Origin: JAEUPI01 sp044222685
Lineage (GTDB): Bacteria; Pseudomonadota; Gammaproteobacteria; Burkholderiales; Burkholderiaceae_C
Assembly: GCA_044222685.1 (NCBI GenBank)
Contig: JBGAMU010000170.1
Span: forward strand, 1-6,638
Direction of reading: 5' to 3'
Length of the DNA stretch: 6,638 bases
In this document: one piece after another, positions 1 through 6,638 of the stretch
Position numbering within the stretch: position 1 is the stretch's first letter
How the letters are laid out: the number at the start of each line of letters is the position of its first letter
The notes under the pieces: generated by a model
Databases searched by the model: none
Told to the model about the DNA's origin: nothing
Seen by the model: only the letters and a program-made list of their open reading frames with translations
Program-made: the position numbers and the translations under genes

Positions 1-479
1 GCGCCGAGCACCTGATGCTGATCGACCTGGCGCGCAACGACATCGGCCGCATCGCGAAGACCGGCTCGGTGAAGGTGACCGAGGCCTTCGTCGTCGAGCG
101 CTACTCGCACGTGATGCACATCGTCAGCAACGTCGAGGGGCTCCTGAAGGACGGCACCTCCAACCTCGACGTGCTGCGCGCGACCTTCCCGGCCGGCACG
201 CTGAGCGGCGCGCCGAAGATCCGCGCGATGGAGATCATCGACGAGCTCGAGCCGGTGAAGCGCGGCATCTACGGCGGCGCCTGCGGCTACCTGAGCTACG
301 CCGGCGACATGGACGTGGCCATCGCGATCCGCACCGGCATCATCCAGAACCAGACGCTGTACGTACAGGCTGCTGCCGGCGTGGTGGCCGACTCGGTGCC
401 CGAGATGGAATGGCGCGAGACCGAAGCCAAGGCACGCGCGCTGATCCGCGCCGCCGAGCTGGTGGAAGAGGGCTTCTAG
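1..479 (+). CDS. trpE: Anthranilate synthase component I, C-terminal part (5' truncated by window edge)
   Basis: TrpE converts chorismate to anthranilate in the cytoplasm, using ammonia delivered by the TrpG subunit; it is the first committed step of tryptophan synthesis. Only about 158 C-terminal residues of an enzyme of roughly 500 are present. The reading frame is open from the first bases (codons from position 3 read A-E-H-L before MLIDLARNDIGR), so the ATG at 15 is internal. The chorismate-binding core is clear: LIDLARNDIGR, RYSHVMHIVSNVEG, TFPAGTLSGAPKIRAMEI, RGIYGGACGYLSY, and near the end GVVADSVPEMEWRETEAKA, whose acidic residues are the magnesium-binding region in this family. TrpE is favoured over the paralogues PabB and isochorismate synthase by the RYSHVMHIVS stretch and by the trpG, trpD and trpC genes downstream. 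The N-terminal feedback (tryptophan-binding) region is outside the window. The gene ends with TAG at 477-479. Confidence 0.97.
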   Translation, partial: AEHLMLIDLARNDIGRIAKTGSVKVTEAFVVERYSHVMHIVSNVEGLLKDGTSNLDVLRATFPAGTLSGAPKIRAMEIIDELEPVKRGIYGGACGYLSYAGDMDVAIAIRTGIIQNQTLYVQAAAGVVADSVPEMEWRETEAKARALIRAAELVEEGF

Positions 480-554
480 GTGCTCCGCAAGGTCATCGGG
501 CCTCTGGCAACATGGTGCGCCCGCGCCGGCAAGGCTGCGGCAAGGAGTGGTGTG

Positions 555-1100
555 ATGCGCAAGCTGAAATGGTGGTCGTGGCTCGGGGCGGTGCTGCTCG
601 CGCCGCCGGCGTTCGCGGCGCTCGACATCGGCGAGCGCGCGCCGAACTTCTCGATTCCCGCGGCCCTTGGCGGCAAGGTGTTCACCTTCTCGCTGGCCGA
701 GTCGCTGGCCAAGGGGCCGGTGGTGCTGTACTTCTTTCCGCTCGCGTTCTCGGAGGGCTGTTCGCTCGAGGCGCGCGACTTCGCCGAGGCGACCGCCCAG
801 TACCAGGCGCTCGGCGCCAGCGTGATCGGCGTGTCGGGTGACGACATCGGCACGCTGTCGAAGTTCTCGACCCAGGTCTGCCAGAGCAAGTTTCCGGTCG
901 GCTCCGACGACAAGAAGAGCGTGATCCAGTCCTACGACGCGGTGATGAAGCTGCGCCCCGAGTACGCCAACCGCGTGTCCTACGTGATCGCGCCGGACGG
1001 CAACGTGATCTACAACTACGTGAGCCTGAATCCGCAGCGCCATGTCGAGAAGACGCTCGGCGCGCTGCGCGAGTGGGTGAGCGCCAAGACGAAGAAGTAG
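555..1100 (+). CDS. Exported peroxiredoxin (AhpC/TSA family), 181 aa
   Basis: A thiol peroxidase that probably reduces hydrogen peroxide or organic hydroperoxides in the periplasm. The start at 555 is chosen because AAGGAG (542-547) lies seven bases upstream and because it gives a standard Sec signal: positive MRKLK, a hydrophobic core, then a likely cut after APPAFA (about residue 21). The thioredoxin-like fold follows, with the peroxiredoxin signature P-x3-S-x2-C at residues 62-69 (FPLAFSEGC), making Cys69 the peroxidatic cysteine, and the conserved active-site Arg probably Arg140 (ANRVSYVIAPDG). A second cysteine, Cys109, is the only candidate resolving residue. The position five residues after Cys69, where E. 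coli Bcp has its resolving Cys, is Arg74. Subfamily (Bcp/PrxQ-like or 1-Cys) is not settled. It sits between trpE and trpG with short gaps and is probably co-transcribed. An in-frame GTG at 480, directly after the trpE stop, is an alternative start adding 25 residues. Confidence 0.9.
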   Translation: MRKLKWWSWLGAVLLAPPAFAALDIGERAPNFSIPAALGGKVFTFSLAESLAKGPVVLYFFPLAFSEGCSLEARDFAEATAQYQALGASVIGVSGDDIGTLSKFSTQVCQSKFPVGSDDKKSVIQSYDAVMKLRPEYANRVSYVIAPDGNVIYNYVSLNPQRHVEKTLGALREWVSAKTKK

Positions 1101-1117
1101 CCGCCGGGGGACCATCG

Positions 1118-1690
<573 letters not shown>

Positions 1691-1691
1691 C

Positions 1692-2738
<1,047 letters not shown>

Positions 2739-2821
2739 AGCGCCGGTAAGAAGCGTATCGATTGATGTCCCCAGAGGCGCTCGACAGCGATCTCTTGCGC
2801 ACTGCGTTGGGGCGGTGCAAC
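2739..2821 (+). other. Non-coding gap after ltaE; weak hairpin, no clear terminator
   Basis: I see no gene here. A 7-bp stem with one G-T pair can form between 2799-2805 (GCACTGC) and 2812-2818 (GCGGTGC) with a 6-base loop, but no T-run follows, so it is not a convincing intrinsic terminator. The trpE-to-ltaE transcript may end by Rho or run on into the beta-barrel gene. Confidence 0.35.
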
Positions 2822-2857
2822 GCGCGAAATCTGCGCGAAACATCGGGCCGCTAGATT
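2822..2857 (+). promoter_or_regulatory. Candidate promoter with tandem 11-bp repeats upstream of the beta-barrel gene
   Basis: TAGATT at 2852-2857 resembles a sigma-70 -10 box. No TTGACA-like hexamer lies at the usual distance. In its place are two head-to-tail units, GCGCGAAATCT (2822-2832) and GCGCGAAACAT (2833-2843), identical at 9 of 11 positions. Direct repeats with an 11-bp period overlapping the -35 region are the known binding geometry of OmpR/PhoB-type response regulators. Which regulator would bind, if any, is not visible. The implied transcript start is near 2864. Confidence 0.4.
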
Positions 2858-2860
2858 CCC

Positions 2861-2900
2861 GTCCGCCTGCCGACAGGCAGGGGACCGTGCCTACGCACGG
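2861..2900 (+). promoter_or_regulatory. Two adjacent hairpins in the 5' leader of the beta-barrel mRNA
   Basis: The first hairpin pairs CCTGCC (2866-2871) with GGCAGG (2876-2881) around a GACA loop; it can be extended by GTCC (2861-2864) pairing with GGAC (2882-2885) if G2865 bulges. The second pairs CCGTGC (2885-2890) with GCACGG (2895-2900) around CTAC. Both are perfect in the core and end 28 bases before the start codon. If transcription starts near 2864 the first lies at the 5' end of the mRNA, where such stems protect messages such as E. coli ompA from decay. A REP-like repeat is another reading. Confidence 0.5.
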
Positions 2901-2928
2901 CTCATCGATTCACCACGGGAAATCCAAC

Positions 2929-3492
2929 ATGAAGACTCAAGTCCTGACCGCGCTCGCTGCGCTCACGCTCTGCACTGCCGCCTCGGCGCAAACCTACGGC
3001 GTTGTCTCGATCGGCGTCAGCCGGCTCGATGTCGACTGCACCGGCACCTCGACCTGCGACAAATCCGACACCGGCTTCAAGCTGATGGGCGGCTACAAGT
3101 TCATGCCGAACCTGGCTGGCGAGATCGGCTACTTCGACTTCGGCAAGGCCACCGCCTCGGCGCCCGGCATCACCGGCGACATCAAGAACAGCGGCTTCGG
3201 TGGTGGCGTGGCCTATCACCTCGACTTCGCTCCGAGCTGGACCGGCGTCGGCCGCCTGGGCATCGTGCAGATGAAGACCAAGGTCAGCGGCACGGTGGCG
3301 GGCCTCGGCTCGGCCAGCGACTCCGACAACAACGTCGGCCTGTACGGCGGCCTGGGTGTCGGCTACAAGCTGAGCAAGACGATGTCGATCGACGGCGCGT
3401 GGGACTTCGCGCAGAGCAAGTACAAGAAGAACGGCGCCGACGAGTCGGGCAGCCTGAACATGTTCTCGGTCGGCCTGACGGTCGGCTTCTGA
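2929..3492 (+). CDS. Small outer-membrane beta-barrel protein (OmpA-like barrel family), 187 aa
   Basis: A predicted outer-membrane protein of unknown precise role. The start at 2929 gives a Sec signal MKTQVLTALAALTLCTAASA with cleavage after residue 20 and mature Q-T-Y-G; in-frame codons as far back as 2815 exist but would put about 38 residues ahead of the signal. GGGAAA (2917-2922) is a weak ribosome site. The mature chain has alternating hydrophobic/polar stretches fitting about eight strands, for example GVVSIGVSRL, GFKLMGGYKF, AGEIGYFDFG, GFGGGVAYHLDF, GVGRLGIVQM, VGLYGGLGVGYKL, MSIDGAWDFAQ and NMFSVGLTVGF. It ends in Phe, the usual signal for BAM-dependent assembly. There is no peptidoglycan-binding domain after the barrel. 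Cys37 and Cys43 lie in what would be the first surface loop and could form a disulfide. It has its own candidate promoter upstream and a strong terminator downstream, so it is probably a single-gene transcript placed between two trp units. Confidence 0.85.
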   Translation: MKTQVLTALAALTLCTAASAQTYGVVSIGVSRLDVDCTGTSTCDKSDTGFKLMGGYKFMPNLAGEIGYFDFGKATASAPGITGDIKNSGFGGGVAYHLDFAPSWTGVGRLGIVQMKTKVSGTVAGLGSASDSDNNVGLYGGLGVGYKLSKTMSIDGAWDFAQSKYKKNGADESGSLNMFSVGLTVGF

Positions 3493-3529
3493 TCGTCCGA
3501 TCGTCCTGATTTCTTCGGCGGTATCGCCG

Positions 3530-3556
3530 GGGCCGCCCTCGCGGGCGGCCCTTTTT
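3530..3556 (+). terminator. Rho-independent terminator after the beta-barrel gene
   Basis: GGGCCGCCC (3530-3538) and GGGCGGCCC (3543-3551) form a perfect 9-bp GC stem around a TCGC loop, followed at once by five T (3552-3556). It begins 38 bases after the stop codon. Because trpD starts 54 bases further on, this separates trpE-trpG from trpD-trpC transcription. Confidence 0.9.
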
Positions 3557-3609
3557 CATGGCCGCAGCGCGCCGGGCCCTAGACTTCGGCCTTCGAGCTG
3601 GAGCCGTCC
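3557..3609 (+). promoter_or_regulatory. Short leader that must hold the trpDC promoter or entry point
   Basis: This 53-base gap follows the terminator directly. TAGACT at 3580-3585 is a possible -10 box, but no good -35 hexamer is visible, because the terminator T-run occupies the region just upstream. GGAG at 3600-3603 is the trpD ribosome site with six bases to the ATG. There is no open leader peptide with tandem Trp codons and no room for an attenuator. Confidence 0.35.
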
Positions 3610-4641
3610 ATGATCACCAACACCGAAGCGCTCACGCGCGTCATCGAGCACCGCGAGATCTTTCACGACGAGATGCTCGCGCTGATGCGCCGCATCATGA
3701 GCGGCGAGATGACGCCGGTGATGATCGCGGCGATCTCGATCGGCCTGCGCGTGAAGAAGGAGACCATCGGCGAGATCGCGGCCGCGGCGCAGGTGATGCG
3801 CGAGTTCGCGCTCGCCGTGCACGTGCCCGACAAGACGCATCTGCTCGACATCGTGGGCACCGGCGGCGATGCGTCGCACACCTTCAACATCTCGACCGCG
3901 TCGATGTTCGTCGCCGCCGCGGCTGGCGCCCGCGTGGCGAAGCACGGTGGGCGCAGCGTGTCGAGCACCAGCGGCAGCGCCGACGTGCTGGAGACGCTGG
4001 GCGCCTACATCGGCCTCAAGCCCGAGCAGGTGGCCGACTGCCTGCAGGAGACCGGCATCGGCTTCATGTTCGCACCCAACCACCATGCGTCGATGAAGCA
4101 CGCCGCGCCGGTGCGCAAGGAGCTCGGCGTGCGCACGATCTTCAACATCCTGGGGCCGCTGACCAACCCGGCGGGCGCGCCGAACCAGCTGCTCGGCGTG
4201 TTCCACCCGGACCTGGTCGGCATCCAGGTGCGCGTGCTGCAGCGCCTGGGCAGCGAGCACGTGATGGTGGTCTACGGCATGAACGGCATGGACGAGATCT
4301 CGCTGTCGGGCGAGACGCACGTCGGCGAACTGGTCAACGGCGAGGTGCGCGAGTACGTGGTGCACCCGAGCGACTTCGGCCTGCCGGTGTACGACTCGCG
4401 TGTGCTCAGGGTCGCCAACACCGCCGAGTCGGTGCAGTGCATCCAGCGCGCGCTGGCCAACGAGGACGGGCCGGTGCGCGACGTGGTGCTGCTCAACGCC
4501 GGTGCCGCGCTCTATTGCGCCGGCGTCGCCACCACCGTGGTCGAAGGCGTGCGGCGTGCGCGCGAGGCCGTGGCATCCGGCGCGGCGCTGGCCAAGCTGA
4601 GCCAGTTCGTCAGCATGACCAACAAGTTCCGGCCGGCCTGA
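3610..4641 (+). CDS. trpD: Anthranilate phosphoribosyltransferase
   Basis: TrpD joins anthranilate and PRPP to give phosphoribosyl-anthranilate and pyrophosphate, the second step of the pathway, in the cytoplasm. The 343-residue length is right for the stand-alone enzyme. The N-terminal helical part (about 1-70) contains the ISIGLRVKKET segment. GTGGD (83-87), followed by FNIST, is the PRPP-binding loop; KHGGRSVSSTSGSADVLE (111-128) is a second PRPP/metal signature; FAPNHHASMK (154-163) and RTIFNILGPLTNPA (175-188) line the anthranilate site; GMDEISL (226-232) carries the acidic pair Asp228-Glu229 that binds magnesium. The start is fixed by GGAG six bases upstream and by the usual family N-terminus. 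It is followed nine bases later by trpC. Confidence 0.97.
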   Translation: MITNTEALTRVIEHREIFHDEMLALMRRIMSGEMTPVMIAAISIGLRVKKETIGEIAAAAQVMREFALAVHVPDKTHLLDIVGTGGDASHTFNISTASMFVAAAAGARVAKHGGRSVSSTSGSADVLETLGAYIGLKPEQVADCLQETGIGFMFAPNHHASMKHAAPVRKELGVRTIFNILGPLTNPAGAPNQLLGVFHPDLVGIQVRVLQRLGSEHVMVVYGMNGMDEISLSGETHVGELVNGEVREYVVHPSDFGLPVYDSRVLRVANTAESVQCIQRALANEDGPVRDVVLLNAGAALYCAGVATTVVEGVRRAREAVASGAALAKLSQFVSMTNKFRPA

Positions 4642-4650
4642 GCAAGGGCG

Positions 4651-5442
4651 ATGGCGGACGACATCCTGCAACGCATCGTCGCGGTCAAGCGCGAGGAGGT
4701 CGCCGCGGCCAAGGTGCGGCGCAGCCTGGCGTCGTTGCGCGCCGAGGCGCGCGCGCGCAAGGCGGCGCGCGGGTTCGCGGCGGCGCTGCGCCAGCGCGTC
4801 GCCGACGGCGGACCGGCCGTCATCGCCGAGATCAAGAAGGCCAGCCCCAGCAAGGGGCTGCTGCGCGAGCCGTTCATGCCCGCCGAGATCGCGCGCAGCT
4901 ACGCGCAGCACGGCGCCACCTGCCTCAGCGTGCTGACCGACGTGTCGTTCTTCCAGGGCAGCGTCGACTATCTGCAGCAGGCGAGGGCGGCCTGCGAACT
5001 GCCGGTGCTGCGCAAGGACTTCATGATCGACGAGTACCAGATCGTCGAGGCCCGCGCGATGGGCGCCGACTGCGTGCTCTTGATCGCGGCCTGCCTCGAC
5101 GACGCGCAGATGGCCGCGCTCGAGGCCTGCGCGCTGGAGCTCGGCCTGTCGGTGCTGGTCGAGGTGCACGACCGCACGGAGCTCGCGCGCGCGCTGAAGC
5201 TGAAGACGCCGCTCATCGGCGTCAACAACCGCAACCTGCGCACCTTCGAGGTGTCGCTCCACACCACGATCGAGCTGCAGGGCGCACTGCCGGCGGACCG
5301 GCTGCTGGTCACCGAGTCGGGCATCAGCACACAGGCCGACGTGCAGCGCCTGCGCGCGGCCGGCGTGCAGGCCTTTCTGGTCGGCGAGGCGTTCATGCGG
5401 TCTCCCGACCCCGGCGCCGCGCTGGCGTCGATGTTCGGCTGA
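4651..5442 (+). CDS. trpC: Indole-3-glycerol phosphate synthase
   Basis: TrpC closes the indole ring, turning carboxyphenylamino-deoxyribulose phosphate into indole-3-glycerol phosphate with loss of CO2 and water. It is a 263-residue TIM barrel without the TrpF domain that is fused in E. coli, so the isomerase must be encoded elsewhere. By comparison with the archaeal enzyme, the visible catalytic residues are Glu60 and Lys62 in VIAEIKKASPSKG, Lys122 in LRKDFMIDEYQI, Glu171 in VEVHDR, Asn192 in IGVNNRNLRTFEV, and Glu222-Ser223 in VTESGI; FLVGEAFMR near the C-terminus is part of the phosphate site. AAGGG at 4644-4648 is only two bases from the ATG, an unusually tight spacing, so initiation is probably helped by translation from trpD, whose stop is nine bases upstream. 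The stop at 5440-5442 is one base before the ung start. Confidence 0.97.
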   Translation: MADDILQRIVAVKREEVAAAKVRRSLASLRAEARARKAARGFAAALRQRVADGGPAVIAEIKKASPSKGLLREPFMPAEIARSYAQHGATCLSVLTDVSFFQGSVDYLQQARAACELPVLRKDFMIDEYQIVEARAMGADCVLLIAACLDDAQMAALEACALELGLSVLVEVHDRTELARALKLKTPLIGVNNRNLRTFEVSLHTTIELQGALPADRLLVTESGISTQADVQRLRAAGVQAFLVGEAFMRSPDPGAALASMFG

Positions 5443-5443
5443 C

Positions 5444-6208
5444 GTGCCGCCTGCCGCCACGTCGTCCGGTGCGGCCGCCGACGAGGCCCTGCCCAACCGT
5501 CTGCGCGAGCCGCTGCCCACCTTGCTGGAGCGGGTGGCGCCGGACTGGCGCGACCTGGTCCAGACCTGGCAGCGCTCGGAAGACGGGCGCGCGCTGGTCG
5601 AGCGCGTCGAGGCGCGTCGGCTGGCCGGAGCGACCCTCTACCCGGCCGAGCCGCTGCGCGCGCTGGCGCTGACGGCGCCCGATGCGGTGCGCGTCGTCGT
5701 CCTCGGCCAGGACCCGTACCACGGGCCCGGGCAGGCCGAGGGGCTGTCGTTCTCGGTGCCTGACGGTCAGCGGGTGCCGCCGAGCCTGCGCAACATCCTG
5801 GCCGAGTTGCACCGCGATCTGGGCATCCGGCGCGAGCATGCGTCGCTGCGCGGCTGGGCCGAGCAGGGCGTGCTGCTGCTCAATACGGTGTTGACGGTGG
5901 AAGACAGCAGGCCGGCCAGTCATGCTGGCTGGGGTTGGGAAGCGCTCACTGATCAAATCGTTTCGGCCCTGGCTCGATCCGGCCAGCCGATCGTATTCAT
6001 GCTGTGGGGTGCCCATGCAGCCCGCAAACGCGTCTTGCTCGGCTCCGGGCCGGCCGCTCGCCAGGCCGTGCTGCTGGCCAACCATCCGTCGCCACTGTCC
6101 GCGCGGCGCGGGCCGACGCCCTTCATCGGTTGCGGGCACTTCGGGCAGGCCGACGCGTGGCTCGCGGCGGCTGATTCGACGCGGCCGCCCATCGACTGGA
6201 AACGCTAG
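5444..6208 (+). CDS. ung: Uracil-DNA glycosylase, family 1
   Basis: Ung removes uracil from DNA, produced by cytosine deamination or dUTP incorporation, leaving an abasic site for base-excision repair. The family 1 signature GQDPYHGPGQAEGLSFSV (88-105) holds the catalytic Asp90, Tyr92, which excludes thymine, and Phe104, which stacks on uracil. Asn147 in LLLNTVLTV reads the uracil edge. HPSPLSA (214-220) carries catalytic His214 and Leu218, the residue pushed into the helix. No ATG is available near the N-terminus. The GTG at 5444, one base after the trpC stop, gives 254 residues, in line with family members that have a short variable N-terminal tail. No ribosome site is evident in front of it, so translation probably depends on ribosomes finishing trpC; a later start such as TTG at 5522 cannot be excluded. 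Codon choice in roughly 5880-6000 is more AT-rich than elsewhere. Confidence 0.95.
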   Translation: MPPAATSSGAAADEALPNRLREPLPTLLERVAPDWRDLVQTWQRSEDGRALVERVEARRLAGATLYPAEPLRALALTAPDAVRVVVLGQDPYHGPGQAEGLSFSVPDGQRVPPSLRNILAELHRDLGIRREHASLRGWAEQGVLLLNTVLTVEDSRPASHAGWGWEALTDQIVSALARSGQPIVFMLWGAHAARKRVLLGSGPAARQAVLLANHPSPLSARRGPTPFIGCGHFGQADAWLAAADSTRPPIDWKR

Positions 6209-6235
6209 CCGCCACCTCGGAAATCTTGTTGCACG

Positions 6236-6244
6236 TGCTACACT
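6236..6244 (+). promoter_or_regulatory. Candidate extended -10 promoter for the tRNA cluster
   Basis: TGCTACACT at 6236-6244 reads as an extended -10 element (TG-N-TACACT). A G/C-rich stretch (CTGCGG, 6245-6250) follows it, as in stable-RNA promoters under stringent control. The predicted start near 6251 would leave about eight bases before tRNA-Tyr. I cannot find a good -35 hexamer at 16-18 bases. No terminator separates ung from this point, so read-through from ung is also possible. Confidence 0.45.
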
Positions 6245-6258
6245 CTGCGGTTCGCTGC

Positions 6259-6344
6259 GGAGGGGTGCCCGAGTGGCTAAAGGGGGCAGACTGTAAATCT
6301 GTTGGCTTACGCCTACGTTGGTTCGAATCCAACCTCCTCCACCA
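6259..6344 (+). tRNA. tRNA-Tyr (anticodon GTA)
   Basis: A class II tRNA of 86 bases including an encoded CCA (6342-6344). The acceptor arms GGAGGGG (6259-6265) and CTCCTCC (6334-6340) pair with one G-T; the discriminator base is A6341. The anticodon arm is GCAGA-CTGTAAA-TCTGT with GTA at 6293-6295. The long variable arm (around TGGCTTACGCCTA) and the T arm GTTGG-TTCGAAT-CCAAC are typical of bacterial tRNA-Tyr. It is the first of three tRNAs. Confidence 0.97.
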
Positions 6345-6358
6345 ACGCGATGGATCCT

Positions 6359-6377
6359 GGCTCCGGTTTTCGGGGCC
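6359..6377 (+). other. Hairpin in the tRNA-Tyr / tRNA-Gly spacer
   Basis: GGCTCCG (6359-6365) pairs with CGGGGCC (6371-6377), seven pairs with one T-G, around a GTTTT loop. No T-run follows. It may mark a processing site between the tRNAs; this is inferred from position only. Confidence 0.45.
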
Positions 6378-6406
6378 GCATGCGAGTGGGGCGCAGGCGG
6401 CTCGAG

Positions 6407-6480
6407 GCGGGAGTAGTTCAATGGCAGAACCTTAGCCTTCCAAGCTAATGACGCGGGTTCGATTCCCGTCTCCCGCTCCA
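6407..6480 (+). tRNA. tRNA-Gly (anticodon TCC)
   Basis: A 74-base tRNA with encoded CCA (6478-6480) and discriminator T6477. The acceptor arms GCGGGAG (6407-6413) and CTCCCGC (6470-6476) are fully paired. The anticodon arm is TTAGC-CTTCCAA-GCTAA with TCC at 6439-6441, which reads GGA and GGG codons. The T arm GCGGG-TTCGATT-CCCGT closes with one terminal G-T pair. It lies 62 bases after tRNA-Tyr. Confidence 0.97.
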
Positions 6481-6519
6481 CTCAACACCGGCACGAATCA
6501 GCATACGCACATCGTCAGA

Positions 6520-6553
6520 GGTCTGGGCATCGCCCGCGCAGAGTGCCCAGACC
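6520..6553 (+). other. Perfect 10-bp hairpin in the tRNA-Gly / tRNA-Thr spacer
   Basis: GGTCTGGGCA (6520-6529) is the exact reverse complement of TGCCCAGACC (6544-6553), with a 14-base loop. There is no T-run, so it does not look like a terminator. Part of its left arm with the next bases, GGGCATCG (6525-6532), is also complementary to CGATGCCC (6559-6566), which spans the 5' boundary of tRNA-Thr. A role in ordered folding or processing is inferred. Confidence 0.6.
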
Positions 6554-6562
6554 CGTGTCGAT

Positions 6563-6637
<75 letters not shown>

Positions 6638-6638
6638 G

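Noticed and set aside
2739..2781. Inverted repeat AGCGCC / GGCGCT (2739-2744 and 2776-2781) after ltaE as a terminator
   Set aside because: Only six pairs with a 31-base loop and no T-run.
2815..2928. Upstream extension of the beta-barrel frame
   Set aside because: The extension would put 38 residues ahead of a clean Sec signal and would translate through the repeats and both hairpins; the start at 2929 is better.
3557..3609. Trp leader peptide / attenuator before trpD
   Set aside because: No short frame with Trp codons and not enough space; the hairpin upstream belongs to the preceding gene's terminator.
3556..5520. 654-codon open frame on the - strand across trpD and trpC
   Set aside because: It is the antisense shadow of two well-identified genes; its product is rich in Arg, His and Ala without any recognisable domain, as expected from GC-rich DNA.
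3558..5672. 704-codon open frame on the + strand overlapping trpD, trpC and the start of ung
   Set aside because: It is out of frame with three clear enzymes, has an Arg/Ala/Gly-biased product and starts in the terminator T-run.
5393..6481. 362-codon open frame on the - strand across ung and two tRNAs
   Set aside because: Its N-terminal part contains WIRTNVGVSQQIYSLPPL and RETGIEPASLAWK-like strings, well known false proteins made by translating tRNA genes backwards; the rest is the ung shadow.

Overview
The window looks like a chromosomal stretch of a GC-rich betaproteobacterium, most likely order Burkholderiales in the Rubrivivax/Leptothrix/Methylibium neighbourhood. This rests on three things: very high G+C with G/C-ending codons, a tryptophan gene order in which trpE, trpG, trpD and trpC are separate genes, and a tRNA-Tyr / tRNA-Gly / tRNA-Thr cluster of the kind that precedes tuf in this class. 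The placement is made from memory of synteny, not from a database search. All genes are on the + strand.

Layout. Positions 1-479 hold the C-terminal part of trpE (anthranilate synthase component I). Then come an exported peroxiredoxin (555-1100), trpG (1118-1690) and a low-specificity threonine aldolase (1692-2738), all tightly packed and probably co-transcribed. A 190-bp non-coding gap with promoter-like and hairpin structure leads to a small outer-membrane beta-barrel protein (2929-3492), which ends in a strong Rho-independent terminator (3530-3556). Beyond it a second compact unit begins: trpD (3610-4641), trpC (4651-5442) and ung (from 5444 to 6208). The last 430 bases hold three tRNA genes, Tyr(GTA), Gly(TCC) and Thr(GGT), each with an encoded CCA end.

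How it works together. TrpE and TrpG make anthranilate from chorismate and glutamine, TrpD attaches the phosphoribosyl group, and TrpC forms indole-3-glycerol phosphate. The window therefore encodes the first half of tryptophan synthesis except the N-terminal part of TrpE and the isomerase TrpF; trpF, trpB and trpA lie elsewhere. Peroxiredoxin, threonine aldolase and the beta-barrel are insertions with no evident biochemical role in the pathway. The terminator in front of trpD means trpDC must have its own promoter or depend on read-through.

No new defence, mobile or biosynthetic system is visible. The observations most worth a second look are regulatory: a tandem 11-bp direct repeat placed where a -35 box should be in front of the beta-barrel gene, two adjacent hairpins at the predicted 5' end of that mRNA, and a perfect 10-bp hairpin in the tRNA-Gly/tRNA-Thr spacer whose left arm can alternatively pair with the 5' end of tRNA-Thr.
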